Assembly (NCBI GenBank): GCA_016712675.1 | Contig: JADJQR010000001.1 | Location: 4,154,001 to 4,218,000, forward strand | Direction of reading: 5' to 3' | Source: a bacterium | GTDB taxonomy: Bacteria > Krumholzibacteriota > Krumholzibacteriia > LZORAL124-64-63 | DNA: 64,000 nt | Shown here: piece after piece, positions 61,428 through 64,000 of the stretch | Position numbering within the stretch: the first letter of the stretch is position 1 | How the letters are laid out: every line of letters begins with the position of its first letter | Made by a program: the position numbers and the translations under genes | Notes under the pieces: generated by a model | Seen by the model: only the letters and a program-made list of their open reading frames with translations | Told to the model about the DNA's origin: nothing | The model's database searches: none

Positions 61428-62800
61428 GTTGCTCCTCCCTGGCCGGCGACCGGCGGCGGCTGCTCCGGCAGGTCGACCGTCACCGTCGTGCCCTGCCCGA
61501 CGGCGCTGCGGAGCACCACGGCGCCGCCCAGCTCATGGACCAGCCGGTGCACGATGGGCAGGCCCAGACCCGTGCCCAGGCCCGTGCGCTGCTGCGCGGC
61601 CGCGGTGCGGTAGAACTCGTCGAAGACGCGCCCCTGCTCCTCGGGCGCGATGCCGATGCCCTCGTCGGCCACCTCCAGTCGCGCGCCGTCCGCCAGTCGC
61701 GCGACCGTGACGGTTACCGGTCCGCCAGGTCGATTGTAGCGCACGGCGTTGCTCACCAGGTTGCCCAGGATCTTCGCCACCGCGGACGCACTGGTCGTCA
61801 CCGTCGCGGAGCCGTCCGTCGGGGCCTGCAGCACCAGGCGCTGGCCCGTGGCCGCCGCCGGCTCGCGCTGCTCGTCCAACGCGCGCGCAGCCACGGTTGC
61901 CAGGTCAACCGGCGCCGGCGGGTCATGGCGCAGCACGCCGGTGCGCGTCAAGTCGGCCAGGTCCTTCACCATCTCGGTAGCCTGGTCCAGCCGGCCCTGC
62001 GCCCGCTCCAGCAGATCGCGCGCGCCGGGCGCCAGTTCCGGTCCGTGCAGTTCGAGCGTCGCCTCGATCGCGCTGCGCGCCGTGCTGACCGGAGACTTCA
62101 CTTCGTGCGTCACGAAGCGGAAGAAGTCGCGCGTCGCGATGTCCGCCGCCAGCAGCTCGGCCTGCCGGACCACCAGCTCGTCCTTGATGGCGCGGTTGTG
62201 TCGCATGATCGAGGCACTGACGAAGGCGCCGCTGAGCATCACGAACCAGAACGAACCCAGGACCGCGACGATGTAGCGCGTCTCGTGCGTCAGCGTGCTG
62301 GCGCCCAGCAGGTGGTGGTGCCGCAGCAGGCCCAGGTGTTCGCCCAGCACCTCGCCCGTGAACAGCCCGATGGCCAGCCAGGCCATCTGGAAGATCTCGC
62401 GCCCCTTGAACAGGAGCGCGGCGATCACCACGTGCAGCACGTAGACGTAGAGGAACGGGTTCTCGACGCCGCCGGTCAGGTTCAGGATGATCGTCAGCAG
62501 CACCAGGTCGCAAGCCATCTCCAGCTTGACCAGGCGGATCTCGGTGCGGATCGAGCGCGCGGGCAGGAGCCGGTTGCGGACGACATAGCCCAGGTTCATC
62601 AGGGCCAGGGCCCCCGCCACCCCCAGGGTGGGGCCCACCGGCAACGGGATGATCGTGAAGCCGCCGAGCACCGTCACGGCCGCCAGCAGCACGGCGACCG
62701 CCCCCCAACGCAGGCGGTTGAACCAGTCCAGGCGATGCCGCAGCGACGACGCCGAGACGAACAGGGAGGCCTCAGGAGTCAGGGTCAGTTCCGGCCGCAA
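61424..62800 (-). CDS. Membrane sensor histidine kinase
   Basis: 458 residues. Six hydrophobic helices between about 35 and 200, then HisKA with FFRFVTHEVKSPVSTARS, and an ATPase domain (ILGNLVSNAVRYN, ADEGIGI, GTGLGLPIV). The sensor is purely membrane-embedded, as in kinases that sense membrane, quinone or redox state. The TTG at 62800 is chosen because GGGAGG lies five bases before it. It is preceded by a response regulator gene (38-bp gap) in the hydrogenase operon. Confidence 0.88.
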   Translation of the reverse strand: MRPELTLTPEASLFVSASSLRHRLDWFNRLRWGAVAVLLAAVTVLGGFTIIPLPVGPTLGVAGALALMNLGYVVRNRLLPARSIRTEIRLVKLEMACDLVLLTIILNLTGGVENPFLYVYVLHVVIAALLFKGREIFQMAWLAIGLFTGEVLGEHLGLLRHHHLLGASTLTHETRYIVAVLGSFWFVMLSGAFVSASIMRHNRAIKDELVVRQAELLAADIATRDFFRFVTHEVKSPVSTARSAIEATLELHGPELAPGARDLLERAQGRLDQATEMVKDLADLTRTGVLRHDPPAPVDLATVAARALDEQREPAAATGQRLVLQAPTDGSATVTTSASAVAKILGNLVSNAVRYNRPGGPVTVTVARLADGARLEVADEGIGIAPEEQGRVFDEFYRTAAAQQRTGLGTGLGLPIVHRLVHELGGAVVLRSAVGQGTTVTVDLPEQPPPVAGQGGAT

Positions 62801-62838
62801 CCGAGCCTCCCGGCTGGCGCGCGGGACGGGCCCGCGGC

Positions 62839-63234
62839 TCAGGTCGTCGTCGGCAGGTGCTTGCGCACCAGATCCACCAGCCGGCGCGGGCTGACGGGCT
62901 TCTCGAGGAACTCGCTGACCGGCAGGAACTCCGCGTCCCGGCCCTTGTCGAAGGTGAAGCCGGTGCGCTCGCCCACCGCCGACATCATGATGATCGGGAT
63001 GTCCTTCGTCAACGGTTCGCCGCGCAGCTGGTACGCCACCTGGAAACCCTCGTCGACGGTGTTCATCATCACGTCCAGCAGGACCAGGTCCGGGCGTCGC
63101 TCCTTCGCCAGGGCGAAGCCGCGCTCGCCGTTCTGGGCGTCGATCACCTTCAGCTTCTCGCGTTCGAGCGTGACCCGGATGATCTCCACCAGGTCGATGT
63201 CGTCGTCGATGACCAGAACCGTCCGCTCACTCAT
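62839..63234 (-). CDS. Single-domain response regulator
   Basis: 131 residues, receiver domain only: acidic pocket DDD near residue 10, phosphoacceptor Asp in VLLDVMMN, and a Lys in EFLEKPVSP. No output domain, so it acts through protein contacts or phosphorelay. The loop after beta-4 contains an insert (VGERTGFTFDKGRDAEFLP). It overlaps the protease gene by eight bases and precedes its probable kinase. Confidence 0.9.
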   Translation of the reverse strand: MSERTVLVIDDDIDLVEIIRVTLEREKLKVIDAQNGERGFALAKERRPDLVLLDVMMNTVDEGFQVAYQLRGEPLTKDIPIIMMSAVGERTGFTFDKGRDAEFLPVSEFLEKPVSPRRLVDLVRKHLPTTT

Positions 63235-63679
63235 GGCGCTGGACCTCCGCCTGTATGATCTGCACCACGCGGGGCACCGCCGCGGCCACCGCGTCCGACA
63301 ATCCCGTGCCCGGCGTCACGCCCGCCGGCTCCACGCCGACGACCAGCAGGTCGGCCGGCATCCGTCCCAGTTGTCCGGCCAGGGCGAAGGCCTCGGCCAG
63401 GCCCAGCCCGTGCAGCGACAGCCCGTCGCCGCGGATGCGCAGGCGGGCCTCCCGGGGCCGGAACGCAGCCACGGTCCCGGGCGCCTGCCCCATCCGTGCC
63501 GCGTCGACCACCACGCAGGGCTCATCCGCCCGCAGCATCTCGACCAGGGCCAGCGCGTCGGTGCCGAGGTCCGCCAGCCGCAGCGAGGCCGTCTCCAGCA
63601 CTGCCGCCAGCTGCGCCAGCACGGCCGCCCCCACGCCGTCATCGCCGCAGAACGCGTTGCCCACCGCAATGACCTGCAT
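63227..63679 (-). CDS. NiFe-hydrogenase maturation endopeptidase (HyaD/HycI/HoxW type)
   Basis: 150 residues. Opens IAVGNAFCGDDGVG, the family signature with the nickel-binding Asp/Glu, and has VVVDAARMG (second metal ligand) and SLHGLGLAEAFAL with the conserved His. It cuts the C-terminal extension of the hydrogenase large subunit after the NiFe site is built. It lies 8 bp downstream of that subunit's gene. ATG at 63679. Confidence 0.92.
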   Translation of the reverse strand: MQVIAVGNAFCGDDGVGAAVLAQLAAVLETASLRLADLGTDALALVEMLRADEPCVVVDAARMGQAPGTVAAFRPREARLRIRGDGLSLHGLGLAEAFALAGQLGRMPADLLVVGVEPAGVTPGTGLSDAVAAAVPRVVQIIQAEVQRHE

Positions 63680-63687
63680 GGCCCGGC

Positions 63688-64000
63688 CTACTCCTCGAAC
63701 TCGACCTCGAGCATGTGCACCGAGCAACTGATGCACGGGTCGTACGCCCGCACCAGCATCTCCAGCCAGGAGGTGATCTCCTCCTTCGATTTGTCGGCCA
63801 CGACCTCCGGCACCAGCTTCTTCATGTCATCGTCGATGTTGGCCAGGTTCTGCCCCGTCGGGATGATGCAGTTGGCCTTCACGATGCGTGCCTGGCGGTC
63901 GTAGGTGTACTCGTGGTAGAGGATGCCGCGCGGCACCTCGGTGGCGCCGATGCCCGTGCCGTACTGCGTCGGCTCCTGGTTCGGCAGCTCGTCCTTCAGC
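63688..64000 (-). CDS. NiFe-hydrogenase large subunit, C-terminal part (cut by window edge)
   Basis: The visible ~104 residues include TEVPRGILYHEYTYD, NCIIPTGQNLANI and the C-terminal nickel-ligand motif DPCISCSVH, with two of the four active-site cysteines. The eight residues after His (MLEVEFEE) are the extension that the adjacent protease would remove. The GATEVPRGILYH segment and SVH ending favour group 3 (cytoplasmic MvhA/HydA/HoxH-like) enzymes. The gene continues beyond the right edge. Confidence 0.93.
   Translation of the reverse strand, partial: LKDELPNQEPTQYGTGIGATEVPRGILYHEYTYDRQARIVKANCIIPTGQNLANIDDDMKKLVPEVVADKSKEEITSWLEMLVRAYDPCISCSVHMLEVEFEE

Noticed and set aside
1-64000. 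CRISPR arrays, tRNA or rRNA genes, and an origin
   Set aside because: No regularly spaced repeats, tRNA cloverleaf patterns, rRNA sequence or DnaA-box cluster was recognised on reading.

Overview
The window is a 64-kb piece of a GC-rich (roughly two-thirds G+C), Gram-negative bacterial chromosome, densely packed with genes. Outer-membrane porins, many lipoproteins, lamin-tail-domain (LTD) secreted proteins, LVIVD beta-propellers and three proteins with a FlgD/type-IX-like C-terminal Ig domain suggest a lineage of the FCB superphylum such as Krumholzibacteriota, Eisenbacteria or relatives. That placement is inference. No rRNA, tRNA or CRISPR array was seen.

0-4.7 kb: an arsenic/redox operon on the plus strand. 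It runs YraQ-type permease (cut by the left edge), CPKC mini-thioredoxin, membrane thioredoxin, CcdA-like electron carrier, ArsF-like protein, an ArsR repressor with its own operator-promoter, ACR3 arsenite pump and ArsC arsenate reductase.

4.7-13.7 kb: a LysR regulator, a divergent rhodanese lipoprotein and an outer-membrane porin. Facing them on the minus strand is a six-gene electron-transfer operon: 12-heme lipoprotein, 8-heme cytochrome, Rieske protein, split b6-type cytochrome b, subunit IV and tetraheme cytochrome. From memory the layout recalls the Geobacter extHIJKL and neighbouring cbc genes. It would be a quinone-linked respiratory or metalloid-reducing conduit.

14-21.9 kb: a PAS histidine kinase, then hypABFCDE for NiFe-hydrogenase maturation, then an alkyltransferase-like DNA repair protein. 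The hydrogenase itself lies at the right edge (63.7-64 kb, minus strand), followed by its maturation protease, a response regulator, a histidine kinase and an ACT protein.

22-44.8 kb: an accessory stretch with a beta-helix lipoprotein, an ABC-2 transporter, a compositionally odd secreted protein, two LVIVD propellers, an orphan dockerin-like protein, an IS91-type transposase remnant, membrane proteins and a five-gene envelope operon that includes a YidD fusion. Several genes show variation or decay: a 10-G tract inside a promoter spacer, an in-frame amber codon, and a DTW-domain gene broken at a CCGG repeat. A ~30-bp direct repeat lies at 26.2 and 43.2 kb.

44.8-56.7 kb: a probable anion-uptake module. 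The minus-strand operon has a CYTH triphosphate hydrolase, a DASS/SLC13 transporter, a membrane-anchored protein, an OprO/P-like porin, an LTD lipoprotein and a phytase/SdiA-regulated-like propeller. Divergent from it are a PhnD-like binding protein, a histidine kinase and a sigma-54 activator, then a LysR regulator and a possible second CYTH-like protein. Phosphate or oligophosphate handling is the working hypothesis.

57-61 kb: two LTD proteins and a methyltransferase, leading into the hydrogenase operon.
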